From positions 1 to 64,000 of the forward strand of contig NZ_JADLRJ010000013.1 of assembly GCF_015477355.1 (NCBI RefSeq): a stretch of 64,000 nucleotides of DNA, in the 5' to 3' direction. The position numbers and the translations under genes are program-made. Shown in pieces: positions 1-8,254 of this stretch. The notes under the pieces were generated by a model. It saw only the letters and a list, made by a program, of their open reading frames with translations, searched no databases and had not been told where the DNA came from. Within the stretch, counting starts at the first letter, position 1, and each line of letters begins with the position of its first letter. This stretch comes from Nocardia blacklockiae (GTDB lineage Bacteria > Actinomycetota > Actinomycetes > Mycobacteriales > Mycobacteriaceae).

Positions 1-1
1 C

Positions 2-124
2 AACAGGGCCAAGCACTGGCGGGCGGTGGCCACGCGCTACGACAAGCTCGCAATCACTTACCGCGCCGGATTCGTCCTGGCCCTGGTCGTCGAATGGCTC
101 AAATTATTGGGAGACACGACCTAG
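2..124 (+). mobile_element. IS5-type transposase, C-terminal end only
   Basis: The window opens inside a reading frame that encodes the last 40 residues of an IS5/IS1182-like DDE transposase. The fragment contains the typical tail AKHWRAVATRYDKLAITYR followed by a hydrophobic helix, and ends at TAG. In this family the segment follows the last catalytic Glu and includes the conserved R-YDK--TYR motif. The rest of the element lies to the left. Its stop codon overlaps, on the other strand, the stop codon of the peptidase gene that follows; the two stops share the palindrome CTAG. No further terminal repeat can be recognised to the right. Confidence 0.8.
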
Positions 125-1641
125 TGCGGCAGCAGCACGCCGGCGACGGACGGCGGTACCTTTTGAGGTTTTCCGTCCGTTCCCGGCATCTGATCCACGT
201 GTCCGTTGACGAAATCGTCCTCGCTGATCCAGCTCGTGACACCCCAGGGGTTGTACACCTCCAACTGGTCGCCCTTGTGCCCGATGATCAGCATCTGATG
301 GCCGCCGTCGTCGCCGCTCACCTGGAAGGGCACCGGCTGTCCACGCGAGACCGCCTTCTCGATGTCGGGCAGTATGGCGCGTCGGTCGCCCGTATCGTTC
401 ATGTCCCGCTCATCGTAGGACTGTCCGGTGTACGCGCCGATCTGCTCGTTGGCGATGATCCGGCCCTCGTCGTCGTACATGCCGTCCTTGCCGACGGTCT
501 GGCGGATCTGATCCAGCCAGTTGCCCTCGTCACGACCGTGGTCGTAGAGAGTCGCCTGCTCGTCGCGCAGACGGTCCAGGAACGCTTCCCTACTCGTCGA
601 TTTCGGATCGTCCGGCTTGTTCCCGGTGGTCAGCATCAAGGTGTAGGAGGGGTCCACCATGGCACGGGCCATCACTGTCGACGACGCGACACAGGTCGGA
701 TATCGCCCCTGCGTCCACGACGCACCGTCGTATTCGGCATTTGTCGCCTGCGCGCTATGCGTGATCGGCGTGAGGTGGTTCTGCAGCCAACTCGGATCGT
801 CACCATGTCCGTGGATCAGCCCGCCGAACTTGGCGACCTCGTTCACACTGTGCCCGGCAGCCAACGTCTTCATCAGGTATGCACGCTCCTGCGGCGACTT
901 CGCCTGCGACAGAAGGTCGTCCATGCGGCGGCGATCGTCCTCGCTCAGCTGGTCGAGTCGCTGACCCGCTCGCTCCGCCTCGGCTTCGGACAAGATCTGA
1001 TTTTCCTCGTGCGCACCACCCGGAGTGGCGCTCTCGGCCAGTACTACTCGGTCGGAACTGTCTAAATTCTCGGACTTCAGCGCGTGAGCCCGAGCCTGAT
1101 CGGTCAGCGCGGTGAGGTCGCGGGCCGCGTCCCGGCCGGCGTCGGCAGCCGTTCGATACGCCTTGGCGAGTGACTCGCCGCCGGAGATGCCGAGCGAACG
1201 TGCCTCGAGGTAGTCGCCGTCCTCGCACGCCGCGGCGGCACGGCGCAGCGGGTCCTGCGCCTCGTCGTAGGTCTTGCGGGCATCGGTCAGGTCCGTGGCC
1301 AGAGTCAACAGGATGTTCCGCGCTTTACGGAGGACGATGGCCGCGCCTGCGATGTCCTCGGTGACGGCCACCACGACGTCACCGGCCAGATCCGAGGTGC
1401 GGCCCACCCAGACTTCCGGAAGGTCGTGCGAAGCGACATTGCCCAAGTCGACGGCGATTTGATCCGTGGGACCGGAGGCCTTCCCCAAGGCCTCGGCTAT
1501 GAGTTCGGTCGCGTCTCCATCTCCTTTTGGCGGTGCGACGCCCAGCAATCGACCGATCGCGGCGGGTATCGCCAGTGTCTGCCCGAACGTACTCATTCGG
1601 AGCGTGCCGACGGCGTTGTCGATGGTTTCGAGCTCTGACAT
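121..1641 (-). CDS. C39-like papain-fold cysteine peptidase, probable T7SS effector
   Basis: A 506-residue protein. The start at 1641 is chosen because AGGGAG lies just upstream and the MSELETID start follows the partner gene by 29 nt. The first ~215 residues are predicted mostly helical, without a signal peptide. The C-terminal ~210 residues look like a peptidase C39-like domain: Cys317 in YPTCVASS, His448 in DDGGHQML and Asn464 in VYNPWG, the order Cys-His-Asn/Asp of papain-like enzymes. The upstream gene encodes an EspC-like protein with a YxxxD motif, so export by an ESX/T7SS machine is likely. The substrate is unknown; a toxin against competitors and a host-directed protease are both possible. 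No immunity gene is visible, because an IS end lies directly downstream. Confidence 0.75.
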   Translation of the reverse strand: MSELETIDNAVGTLRMSTFGQTLAIPAAIGRLLGVAPPKGDGDATELIAEALGKASGPTDQIAVDLGNVASHDLPEVWVGRTSDLAGDVVVAVTEDIAGAAIVLRKARNILLTLATDLTDARKTYDEAQDPLRRAAAACEDGDYLEARSLGISGGESLAKAYRTAADAGRDAARDLTALTDQARAHALKSENLDSSDRVVLAESATPGGAHEENQILSEAEAERAGQRLDQLSEDDRRRMDDLLSQAKSPQERAYLMKTLAAGHSVNEVAKFGGLIHGHGDDPSWLQNHLTPITHSAQATNAEYDGASWTQGRYPTCVASSTVMARAMVDPSYTLMLTTGNKPDDPKSTSREAFLDRLRDEQATLYDHGRDEGNWLDQIRQTVGKDGMYDDEGRIIANEQIGAYTGQSYDERDMNDTGDRRAILPDIEKAVSRGQPVPFQVSGDDGGHQMLIIGHKGDQLEVYNPWGVTSWISEDDFVNGHVDQMPGTDGKPQKVPPSVAGVLLPH

Positions 1642-1670
1642 CGTCTCCCTGTCGAGTGGCCGGCACGCTG

Positions 1671-1982
1671 TTACTGCGGGTACACCACGCCTTGGAAATT
1701 GTGCGACCAACGCACATCGGTCTGCTGATAGACCGCTGCGACCTCGCGGAACTTGCTGTCGAGTTCGTCGAGCGCACCGGCATTGATCGTCAATTCGTCG
1801 GTCCACGCGGCCAAGAAAGCACGGTAGGCGTCCAGTGCGCCCCCGTCCCCCAGCACAGTGTCGGTACTCTGACCTAGATTGGTCAGGGCGGTCGATATCG
1901 CTCGAAGATCAGCCGCCCGATCGGCGGCGAAGGCCGCCAGTCGCTGAAGCCCTGAAAGGTCGGCCGACAGCCACTCCACCAT
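1671..1982 (-). CDS. EspC/WXG100-like T7SS secretion partner
   Basis: A 103-residue, all-helical protein without a signal peptide or Cys. Its size, the N-terminal helix LSADLSGLQRLAAF and the helical hairpin resemble the type VII secretion target families (DUF2580/EspC, WXG100). Near the C-terminus it has YQQTD (Tyr85, Asp89), which fits the YxxxD/E export signal. A typical WXG turn is not present. It is followed after 29 nt by the C39-like peptidase gene, so both are probably co-transcribed and the products probably dimerise or are exported together. The family assignment is by pattern only. Confidence 0.7.
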   Translation of the reverse strand: MVEWLSADLSGLQRLAAFAADRAADLRAISTALTNLGQSTDTVLGDGGALDAYRAFLAAWTDELTINAGALDELDSKFREVAAVYQQTDVRWSHNFQGVVYPQ

Positions 1983-2093
1983 GTACCGATTCCTCCCCTG
2001 TGTAAACCACGCGAAACTGTAGCAACAGAACGTTGTTCCGCGCGATCGGTGCAGTCGGGTACGCCGTTGCCAACCACGCCGGGGCTGAAAGTT

Positions 2094-2708
2094 TCAGGCG
2101 GGGAACCACATCGGGTAGAGCGTGGGGCCGTTTTCGGGGAGGTGGATCGGGTCGCCGGTGTGGTGGAAGCCGTGGCGGGCGTAGAGGCGGGCGGAGCGTT
2201 CGGTGCTGGCTTCGAGGTAGGCGGGGAAGGCGGAAGCTGTGGCGGAGCGGACGCCGTGAGCGACGACTGCGCTGCCCGCGCCGGTGCCGCGGTGTCGAGG
2301 GAGGGTGGCGATGGCCTGGAGGTAGCGGTGGGGGAAGACCGTGGGGTGGTGTCGGGCGATGGCGGCGGTGACGGCGGCCATGCGGCGGAACGGGGGTAGC
2401 GGGGTGGTTTCGAAGAGGTGGCGGGCCTCGTCGGCCTCGTGGCGGGCGCGGTCGAGGTCGGTGACGGTCTGCCACAGGGAGACCACGCGGATGTCGTCGG
2501 CGGGGCCGGCGACCCAGACCTCGTCGTCGCGGAGGGCGCGGGTGATCAGTTCGGGGGCGTAGTGGGTGCGGAACTGCTCGGCGATGTCCGGGCTCCCGTC
2601 CAGGACCCAGGCCGAGACCGCCTCGTCGGCGCTCGCTTCGGCGAAGACGCGTGCTACGACGTCGGCCTCCGCCGGTTCCGCGCGGCGCACCGTCAGCTGT
2701 GTCTGCAT
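2094..2708 (-). CDS. GNAT family N-acetyltransferase
   Basis: A 204-residue protein with a GNAT fold. The acetyl-CoA pyrophosphate loop reads LPRHRGTGAGSAVVAHGV (motif A, R/Q-x-x-G-x-G/A), preceded by a beta strand (RYLQAIATL) and followed by LYARHGFHHTG, the motif B end. The start is supported by GGAGG seven bases upstream of ATG. It is transcribed divergently from the zinc-finger/TetR gene, and the shared 87-bp region holds a strong palindrome, so that regulator may control it. The substrate cannot be read from the sequence; similar proteins acetylate small amines or antibiotics. Confidence 0.8.
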   Translation of the reverse strand: MQTQLTVRRAEPAEADVVARVFAEASADEAVSAWVLDGSPDIAEQFRTHYAPELITRALRDDEVWVAGPADDIRVVSLWQTVTDLDRARHEADEARHLFETTPLPPFRRMAAVTAAIARHHPTVFPHRYLQAIATLPRHRGTGAGSAVVAHGVRSATASAFPAYLEASTERSARLYARHGFHHTGDPIHLPENGPTLYPMWFPA

Positions 2709-2776
2709 GGCGACCTCCTGAAGTGAACAGTGTGTGTGGTTGCCAAGCTATGGCCTACCTAGCCGTTTTACGACAA

Positions 2777-2804
2777 TTTCGTCACACTGCGAGGTGTGAT
2801 GAAA
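2777..2804. promoter_or_regulatory. Inverted repeat, probable TetR operator
   Basis: Arms TTTCGTCACAC (2777-2787) and GTGTGATGAAA (2794-2804) match at 10 of 11 positions around a 6-bp spacer, and one more A-T pair extends each side. The right arm overlaps the start codons (GTG 2796, ATG 2799) of the regulator. The left arm lies next to the likely -35 of the divergent GNAT gene. Size and symmetry fit a TetR-family operator, so autorepression and control of the acetyltransferase are inferred. Confidence 0.65.
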
Positions 2805-3611
2805 TCAGGCTGCGGCGTGTGCGGTGCCGACCTGGCCCAGCCCGAACGCGGGCGGCGACGCCGCTACTGCTCGCGCGCGTGCCAGGCGCGCGCCTACCGG
2901 GCCCGCCGCGACACCCACGCGCTGCCGCCGCGCCGTCCTCGCCCGCGGCGTCTCACCGCCGTCGGAATCGTCCGTGTCGCAGTCGAACTCGCGGACCGCG
3001 ACGGGCTGCACGCGCTGTCGATGCGCCGGATCGCGACGGAACTGCGGGTGGCGACCGCCGCCCTGTACCGGTACTTCCCGGACCGCGACACGCTCCTGGC
3101 TGAGATGGCGGAACTGGTGCTTGCCGAGAACCCGCCTCCGCCAACGGATCTCACCGGCTGGCGCGCCCGGATCGGTTACGAGGCCCGCGCGGAGTGGCGT
3201 CTCTACCGGCGGCACCCCTGGATGCTGCCGCTGCTCGCGCAGACCCGTCCGCCCGTCGGACCGGCCCTGCTGGACACTCTCGAGCGGTTCTTCACCGCTG
3301 TCGACCGCCCCGGACTGGACCGCGACGAGATGATGGCGATCTATCTCTCGGTCTCCGGCCTGGTGCAAGGCTTGGCTCTGCTGCCGAGTTCCGAAGGCAC
3401 GCAACGAGATTCGGACGGAGCAGAGGCCTTCCGCAGCACGGCGACCGACCTCGTCACCCACGACTCCCACCCCACCCTCGCCCGCTACTTCAGCCCCGAC
3501 ACCGACCGCATCGACCTCGACTTCGATCGCCTGCTCGAGCAGGGACTCAACCTCCTGCTCGACGGCATAGACCGGCACCTACCCGCAACGGCGGACACCC
3601 TCCCGTCCTGA
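2796..3611 (+). CDS. TetR family regulator with N-terminal zinc-finger
   Basis: A 271-residue protein. Residues 6-31 hold four cysteines in the pattern C-x2-C ... RYCSRAC, a small zinc-binding module seen at the N-terminus of some actinobacterial regulators. The TetR helix-turn-helix follows at ~55-100 (LSMRRIATELRVATAALYRYF), and the rest is a TetR_C-type ligand-binding domain (RRHPWMLPLLAQTRP). The start is GTG at 2796 or the adjacent ATG at 2799; a later start would remove the zinc module. It is divergent from the GNAT gene and overlaps a palindromic operator. The ligand is unknown. Confidence 0.85.
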   Translation: MMKSGCGVCGADLAQPERGRRRRYCSRACQARAYRARRDTHALPPRRPRPRRLTAVGIVRVAVELADRDGLHALSMRRIATELRVATAALYRYFPDRDTLLAEMAELVLAENPPPPTDLTGWRARIGYEARAEWRLYRRHPWMLPLLAQTRPPVGPALLDTLERFFTAVDRPGLDRDEMMAIYLSVSGLVQGLALLPSSEGTQRDSDGAEAFRSTATDLVTHDSHPTLARYFSPDTDRIDLDFDRLLEQGLNLLLDGIDRHLPATADTLPS

Positions 3612-3825
3612 AACCGCCCGGCGCCTGCCCGCCGTCGCCGACCACCCACAACCACGAACCCAACCCCGCACGCACCCGCGCCGTCGCCGATCGCACACCC
3701 GCTGACCCGACCAGCGAACACCGCGCCCCTCCGCGAAGACAGCCTGCACCGAGGAGCACACCGCGACATCCCCCGCACACCCCAGCCCCACGGCGCAAAT
3801 CCGCCCGACCAGTAGCCTTGTCCGC

Positions 3826-5334
3826 ATGACAGCTGTTGCAGATCGTTCGCTCGGACCGGAACTGGCACGCACCGTAACCCTCGCCGCCGACACCGATGTG
3901 CTCGTCGTCGGGCTCGTCACGACCGACGACGGACCGGCGATCGCCCCGGACGACGTGTTCGACGACGTGCTGGGCGCGGACCTGCGCGCCGCGCTGGTGG
4001 AGCAGTTGCGGGCCGTCGGGGCGAAGGGCAAGGGCGAGGAGCTGACCCGGGTGCCGGCGCCGCAGGGACTGGGCGTCACCAGCGTGCTCGCGGTCGGGCT
4101 GGGCGCCGCCGACAAGGTCGACGCGGAGCAGATCCGCAAGTCCGCCGGGGTGGCGGCCCGTTCGCTGACCGGCGTCGGCACCGCGGCCACCACGCTGTCC
4201 GGTCTCGACCTGGGCGCGGCGGCCGAGGGCTTCTACCTCGGCGCGTACACGTTCACCCCGTTCCGTTCGGGCAAGTCCGCTCCCAAGCCGGACGAGCAGC
4301 CGGTGCGGCGCGTCGAATTCCTGGTCCCCGAGCCGGATTTCGGCGAGGAGGCACTGTTCCGGGCGCAGTCGACCGCGGAGGCCGTCGCCACCGCCCGCGA
4401 CTTCGTCAACACCCCGCCCAGCCACCTGTACCCGGCGGAATTCGCCGCGCGCGCACAGGAATTGGCCGAAGCCGCCGGGCTGGAGGTCGAGGTCCTCGAC
4501 GAGAAGGCTTTGGAGGCACAGGGTTACGGCGGCATCATCGGCGTCGGCAAGGGCTCCTCGCGCCCGCCGCGGCTGATCCGCATCGCCTACCGCGGCGGCG
4601 CGAAGAAGGTGGCCCTCATCGGCAAGGGCATCACCTTCGACACCGGCGGCATCTCCATCAAGCCCGCGGCCAACATGGAGAACATGACCTCGGACATGGG
4701 CGGTGCCGCCGCGGTCATCGCCACCGTGCTGCTCGCGACGCGGCTGAGCCTGCCGGTGACGGTCACCGCCACCGTGCCGATGGCCGAGAACATGCCGTCG
4801 GCCACCGCGCAGCGCCCCGGCGACGTCCTCACCCAATACGGCGGCACGACCGTCGAGGTGATCAACACCGACGCCGAGGGCCGGCTCATCCTCGCCGACG
4901 CCATCGTGCGGGCGAGCGAGGACGAGCCCGACTACCTGATCGACGTGGCCACCCTGACCGGTGCGCAGATGGTCGCGCTGGGCGCGCGCACCCCGGGCGT
5001 GATGGGCACCGAGGAGTTCCGCGATCGGGTCGCCCGCCTGTCCCAGCAGGTCGGCGAGAACGGCTGGGCCATGCCCCTGCCCGCCGAACTGCGCGCCGAC
5101 CTCAACTCGAAGGTCGCCGACCTGGCGAACGTCACCCCGCACCGCAACGGCGGCATGCTCGCGGCAGGCCTCTACCTCAAGGAGTTCGTCCCCGAGGGCG
5201 TGCAGTGGGCCCACCTGGACGTCGCCGGCCCCGCCTTCAACACCGGCGGCCCCTTCGGCTACATCGGCAAGGGCGGCACCGGCGTCCCCGTCCGCACCCT
5301 GATCGCCGTCCTCGACGACATCGCCGCGGAGTAA
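3826..5334 (+). CDS. pepA: Leucyl aminopeptidase (M17)
   Basis: A 502-residue cytosolic aminopeptidase of family M17, which removes N-terminal residues from peptides using two metal ions. The N-terminal macrodomain-like region (~1-170) is followed by the catalytic domain with [15 protein letters not shown] (metal Lys/Asp) and the family signature [12 protein letters not shown]. Length fits the family. In M. tuberculosis the equivalent gene (pepB, Rv2213) is also upstream of dlaT, which supports the call. It stands alone here: the TetR gene ends 214 bp upstream and a repeat array follows downstream. Confidence 0.95.
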   Translation: MTAVADRSLGPELARTVTLAADTDVLVVGLVTTDDGPAIAPDDVFDDVLGADLRAALVEQLRAVGAKGKGEELTRVPAPQGLGVTSVLAVGLGAADKVDAEQIRKSAGVAARSLTGVGTAATTLSGLDLGAAAEGFYLGAYTFTPFRSGKSAPKPDEQPVRRVEFLVPEPDFGEEALFRAQSTAEAVATARDFVNTPPSHLYPAEFAARAQELAEAAGLEVEVLDEKALEAQGYGGIIGVGKGSSRPPRLIRIAYRGGAKKVALIGKGITFDTGGISIKPAANMENMTSDMGGAAAVIATVLLATRLSLPVTVTATVPMAENMPSATAQRPGDVLTQYGGTTVEVINTDAEGRLILADAIVRASEDEPDYLIDVATLTGAQMVALGARTPGVMGTEEFRDRVARLSQQVGENGWAMPLPAELRADLNSKVADLANVTPHRNGGMLAAGLYLKEFVPEGVQWAHLDVAGPAFNTGGPFGYIGKGGTGVPVRTLIAVLDDIAAE

Positions 5335-5640
5335 CCGACCCCGGCCCGCCCACTTCCCCACCGAGACAGCGACTTTCGCCGCCTCCCCGGGAAATGGGCG
5401 GGCCGAGCGCGAGCGCCGCCGAGTCCCGTCCCATCAACAACACCAAGAGATGCCACGCCGACGGCCGGACCAGCCCGCAGTGCCGGAACAGTCCGATTCG
5501 ACCGCCCTCGACGCCTCACCCGCACGACTTCGGCGCACCCACACAGCTACGTGCACCGGCACGGGCTGCGTCACGTGACCTTGCCGCAGCGGCATCGAAG
5601 TGACGTGCAATGAGCGGAAACACATCACCGAGAACGCCCT

Positions 5641-5880
5641 CACGACACCCGTCGCGGAACACCCTCACCACCTCCGCCACGGAACACCCTCACCACGCCC
5701 GCCACGGAACACTCTCACCACGCCCACCGCAGAACACCCTCACGACACCCACCGCGGAACACCCTCACCACGCCCGCCACGGAACACCCTCACGACACCC
5801 ACCGCAGAGCACCCTCACCACGCCCACCACGGAACACCCGCACAACACCCACCGCAGGGCACCCTCACGACACCCGCCGC
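5641..5880. repeat. 25-bp tandem repeat array, about 9.6 copies
   Basis: Nine complete units and one partial unit of 25 bp, each close to CAC-S-ACRCCCRCCRCGGAACACCCT, follow each other without spacers. Units differ at a few positions (for example CCACGG against CCGCGG), so the array has drifted. It fills most of the 530-bp gap between pepA and the AraC gene and runs through the TGA stop of the AraC gene at 5865-5867. The gap from 5335 to 5640 holds no supported gene. Because 25 is not a multiple of three, the long open frames across it are artefacts of the repeat. Confidence 0.9.
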
Positions 5881-6782
5881 GCCGACCGGTAGGCCGCGGG
5901 CGCCTGCCCGTGCAGCCGCTTGAACGCCCGGGAGAAGGCGAACTCCGAGGCGTACCCGATGCTGCGGCCCACCGCGGCGACGGAGTCGGCGCTGTCGCGC
6001 AGGCGGCGGGCGGCCAGCTCCATGCGCCAGCGGGCCAGGTAGGTCAGCGGCGGCTCGCCGACGAGGGCGGTGAAACGGCGGGCCAGGGTGGCGCGGGAGA
6101 CCTGGACCCGCTCGGCCAGTTCGGCCAATGTCCAAGCGTGCGAAGGGTTCTCGTGCAGCAGCGCCATCGCGCGGGCGATCTCCGGGTCGCGCAGCGCCAG
6201 CAGCCACGACGCGGCCGCCTCGGTGCGCGACTCGGTCCAGGCCCGCAGGGCGTGGATGAACAGCACGTCGACGAGCCGGTCCACCACCGTCTGCGCGCCG
6301 GGCCGTTCGTCACCCGCCTCGGCGGCGAGCAGGGTGAGCGTGGCGGCCAGCTCGGGCCGGTGCGCCGCCTGCTCCGACGACACGTGCACCACCGGCGGCA
6401 GCAGCGTGAACAGCGGATGCGCCCCGTAGTTGTCGTAATGGTAAGCGCCACAGACGGTCCGGGTGCTCGGACCGGGACCGTCCAGGACGATCGCGCGGCG
6501 GCCCGGCGGCGGCGCGATCCGCTGGTACGGCGTCAGCGGCGCGTCCGGCGCACTGGCCAGGGCGTGGCCGCCGCCGGTCGGCAGCAGCACGAAATCCCCG
6601 GCGCCCAGGGCCAGCGGCGCGGCGCCCGCGCGCAGCAGCCAACACTCGCCCGCCACCACGGCGTGGAACGCGGCCATCGGCACCTCGTCCAGCCGGACGC
6701 CCCAGGACCCGGCCGCGGTCAGCTGCGCCATCACGACGCCGGTCACGCCGGTCGCGGCCAGCACATCGGTCAGCACATCCAC
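5865..6782 (-). CDS. AraC family transcriptional regulator with N-terminal cupin
   Basis: A 305-residue protein. Residues ~1-180 form a cupin-type sensor (GECWLLRAGAAPLALGAGDFVLLP), as in the AraC cupin_6 group. Residues ~200-300 carry two helix-turn-helix motifs, WTLAELAERVQVSRATLARRF and SVAAVGRSIGYASEFAFSRAFK, ending in the usual P-AYR. It is divergent from a peroxiredoxin-like gene, and the 84-bp shared region carries two direct repeats that suit AraC monomers. It therefore probably activates that gene. The stop codon lies inside the last units of the tandem repeat array. Confidence 0.9.
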   Translation of the reverse strand: MDVLTDVLAATGVTGVVMAQLTAAGSWGVRLDEVPMAAFHAVVAGECWLLRAGAAPLALGAGDFVLLPTGGGHALASAPDAPLTPYQRIAPPPGRRAIVLDGPGPSTRTVCGAYHYDNYGAHPLFTLLPPVVHVSSEQAAHRPELAATLTLLAAEAGDERPGAQTVVDRLVDVLFIHALRAWTESRTEAAASWLLALRDPEIARAMALLHENPSHAWTLAELAERVQVSRATLARRFTALVGEPPLTYLARWRMELAARRLRDSADSVAAVGRSIGYASEFAFSRAFKRLHGQAPAAYRSARRVS

Positions 6783-6798
6783 GCGACCAGTGTATGAG

Positions 6799-6833
6799 AC
6801 GTCCTGCTATGGATTCGCGACGTCCGATCATGG
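6799..6833. promoter_or_regulatory. Direct-repeat operator for the AraC regulator
   Basis: The pattern ACGTCC-N4-ATGG occurs at 6799-6812 and again at 6820-6833, exactly 21 bp apart, so both half-sites face the same side of the helix as expected for AraC-type activators. The downstream half-site reaches the expected -35 region of the peroxiredoxin promoter. The array also begins 16 bp from the AraC start codon, so it could mediate autoregulation. Confidence 0.6.
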
Positions 6834-6853
6834 TCGCCGAGCGGTACCGCACA

Positions 6854-6859
6854 TAATGT
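6854..6859 (+). promoter_or_regulatory. Candidate -10 element of the peroxiredoxin-like gene
   Basis: TAATGT sits 7 bp before the ATG at 6867, which would place transcription start at or next to the start codon and give a leaderless mRNA, common in actinobacteria. A plausible -35 (TGGTCG, 6831-6836) lies 17 bp upstream and overlaps the second AraC half-site. Confidence 0.4.
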
Positions 6860-6866
6860 CTCTCGT

Positions 6867-7514
6867 ATGCCAGAAAGCTACTCGCACAACCTGATTCGGT
6901 TCCAAGAACAGTACGCCGGAGTGCTGCCGGAGGATCTGGTGCAGCGCGCGCAGGACCATGCCGGAAGTCTCAGCGACCTCGGCTCGGACGCGCTCACCTC
7001 CGGCGCCCTCGCCCCCGACTTCACCCTCCCCGACCACCGCGGGCGGGACTTCCACCTCGCTACCGCGCTGCGGACCGGCCCGGTGATCGTGGCCTTCTAC
7101 CGCGGCGGCTGGTGCCCGTACTGCAATGTGCAGCTGCACACCCTCCAGCAGTCGCTTCCGGAGTTCCGCGCACGCGGCGCACGACTCGTCGCGATCTCCC
7201 CGGACCTGCCGGACGATTCGCTGTCCACGGCCGAGCGCCACGCCTTGGAGTTCGAGGTGCTGTCCGATCCGGACAACCACGCCGCCCGCGCCTACGGCCT
7301 GCTGTTCACGGTGCCCGAGGACGTCCGCGACCTCTACCGCACCGCGGGCGCGGACCTCACCGCCACCGACGACCAGCTGCCGATCCCCGCCACCTACGTC
7401 ATCGGCGCCGACCGCCGCATCCGCTTCGCCCACATCGACGGCGACTACCGCCAGCGCGCAGAAGCCGCCGACATCCTCGCGGCCCTGACCGACACCACGG
7501 AGGCCGCAGGCTGA
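6867..7514 (+). CDS. Peroxiredoxin-like protein (AhpC/TSA family)
   Basis: A 215-residue thioredoxin-fold protein. After an N-terminal helical extension (~1-45) comes APDFTLPDHRGRDF, then FYRGGWCPYCNVQL with the peroxidatic Cys83 and a second Cys86 in a CxxC, and later IPATYVIGADRRIRFAH. The CxxC arrangement is typical of the AhpC-TSA_2/peroxiredoxin-like group and not of classical 2-Cys AhpC. It likely reduces hydroperoxides in the cytosol. No ribosome binding site is visible, which agrees with leaderless translation from 6867. Regulation by the divergent AraC protein is inferred from the operator. Confidence 0.88.
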   Translation: MPESYSHNLIRFQEQYAGVLPEDLVQRAQDHAGSLSDLGSDALTSGALAPDFTLPDHRGRDFHLATALRTGPVIVAFYRGGWCPYCNVQLHTLQQSLPEFRARGARLVAISPDLPDDSLSTAERHALEFEVLSDPDNHAARAYGLLFTVPEDVRDLYRTAGADLTATDDQLPIPATYVIGADRRIRFAHIDGDYRQRAEAADILAALTDTTEAAG

Positions 7515-7579
7515 TCCGGCGACCGCACAGGACACCGCGAGCCGACGGGAGAACCCGAGCATCACGCGAAGGACCCCGC

Positions 7580-7924
7580 TCAGGGGTTGGGCTCGCCCAA
7601 TTCCCGTTCCAGCGCCCGCTTGCGCTCGATGCGCCGGCGGGCGTCGAAATCGCGCATGCGTTGGGGGTAGCCGGTGCGGTGCACGTCGTAGACGGGAATG
7701 CCCAGGCGGCTCGACAGCCGCCGGGCACCCTGCTCCCCCACCACCCGACGGGTCCATTCACCATCCGTGGCAACAAGTACCACCGTGACATCGGTCACGG
7801 TGGTTTTCGGCTCCACATAGGCCTCGACGCCGACGTGGGTGCGGACCCAATCGTCGAGATAACGGAAATCTCCGGCGCTCGCGCCGCCCGCCCCGCCGCG
7901 GCGGAAACGATCCAGCAAACCCAT
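7580..7924 (-). CDS. Conserved actinobacterial protein of unknown function
   Basis: A 114-residue protein beginning MGLLDRFRRG. The start is supported by AGGAGG about 10 bases upstream. It has a glycine-rich segment, then an alpha/beta core (VTDVTVVLVATDGEWTRRVV, GIPVYDVHRTGYPQRMRD) and a basic, helical C-terminal tail rich in Arg and Glu. No signal peptide or membrane segment is present. It lies between the peroxiredoxin gene (convergent) and dlaT (divergent). Its look is that of a small cytosolic protein; I do not recognise a function. Confidence 0.75.
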   Translation of the reverse strand: MGLLDRFRRGGAGGASAGDFRYLDDWVRTHVGVEAYVEPKTTVTDVTVVLVATDGEWTRRVVGEQGARRLSSRLGIPVYDVHRTGYPQRMRDFDARRRIERKRALERELGEPNP

Positions 7925-8254
7925 CTCCGCCCCACCTCCTCGTTCCAAGAACCGGACACGCTCGGACCCGGTCCATCGATACTGCCAGCAGGGCGGCGTT
8001 CCCGGCGGCGCACGCGTCCGCCCGTCGCGAACCGCACCCCGCCGGACGGGGTAGCACCCCGGACACGGCACGCCCTGTGCTACGCGTCGCGACGGCGAGT
8101 GCAAGGATGGAGAGTCGGAACATGAACCACATACGGATCTCCGGTGCCACACAGCACGATCGGTGGCATTCGGGCAGCCGCCGCGACCGCGGTGGGCGCC
8201 CGCCGAGAGACGAACTGTTGTAGACCCGTCGAGCAGTTAGAGGAGTCAACGGAC
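7925..8254. other. Divergent intergenic region upstream of dlaT
   Basis: The 330 bp between the start of the 114-residue protein gene and dlaT hold no supported gene. They should contain the promoters of both. AGAGGAG about 10 bases before the dlaT ATG is its ribosome binding site. An open frame reaching upstream from dlaT to 8144 does not start with anything resembling a lipoyl domain and is not used. Confidence 0.6.

Noticed and set aside
3547-5361. Long minus-strand frame (604 codons) opposite pepA
   Set aside because: Its sequence is Gly/Ala/Arg/Asp-rich with no family motif and lies opposite a certain gene; high-GC shadow frame.
5641-5880. Possible CRISPR array
   Set aside because: Units of 25 bp follow each other directly without spacers and differ from each other; there are no cas genes. 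It is a tandem minisatellite.
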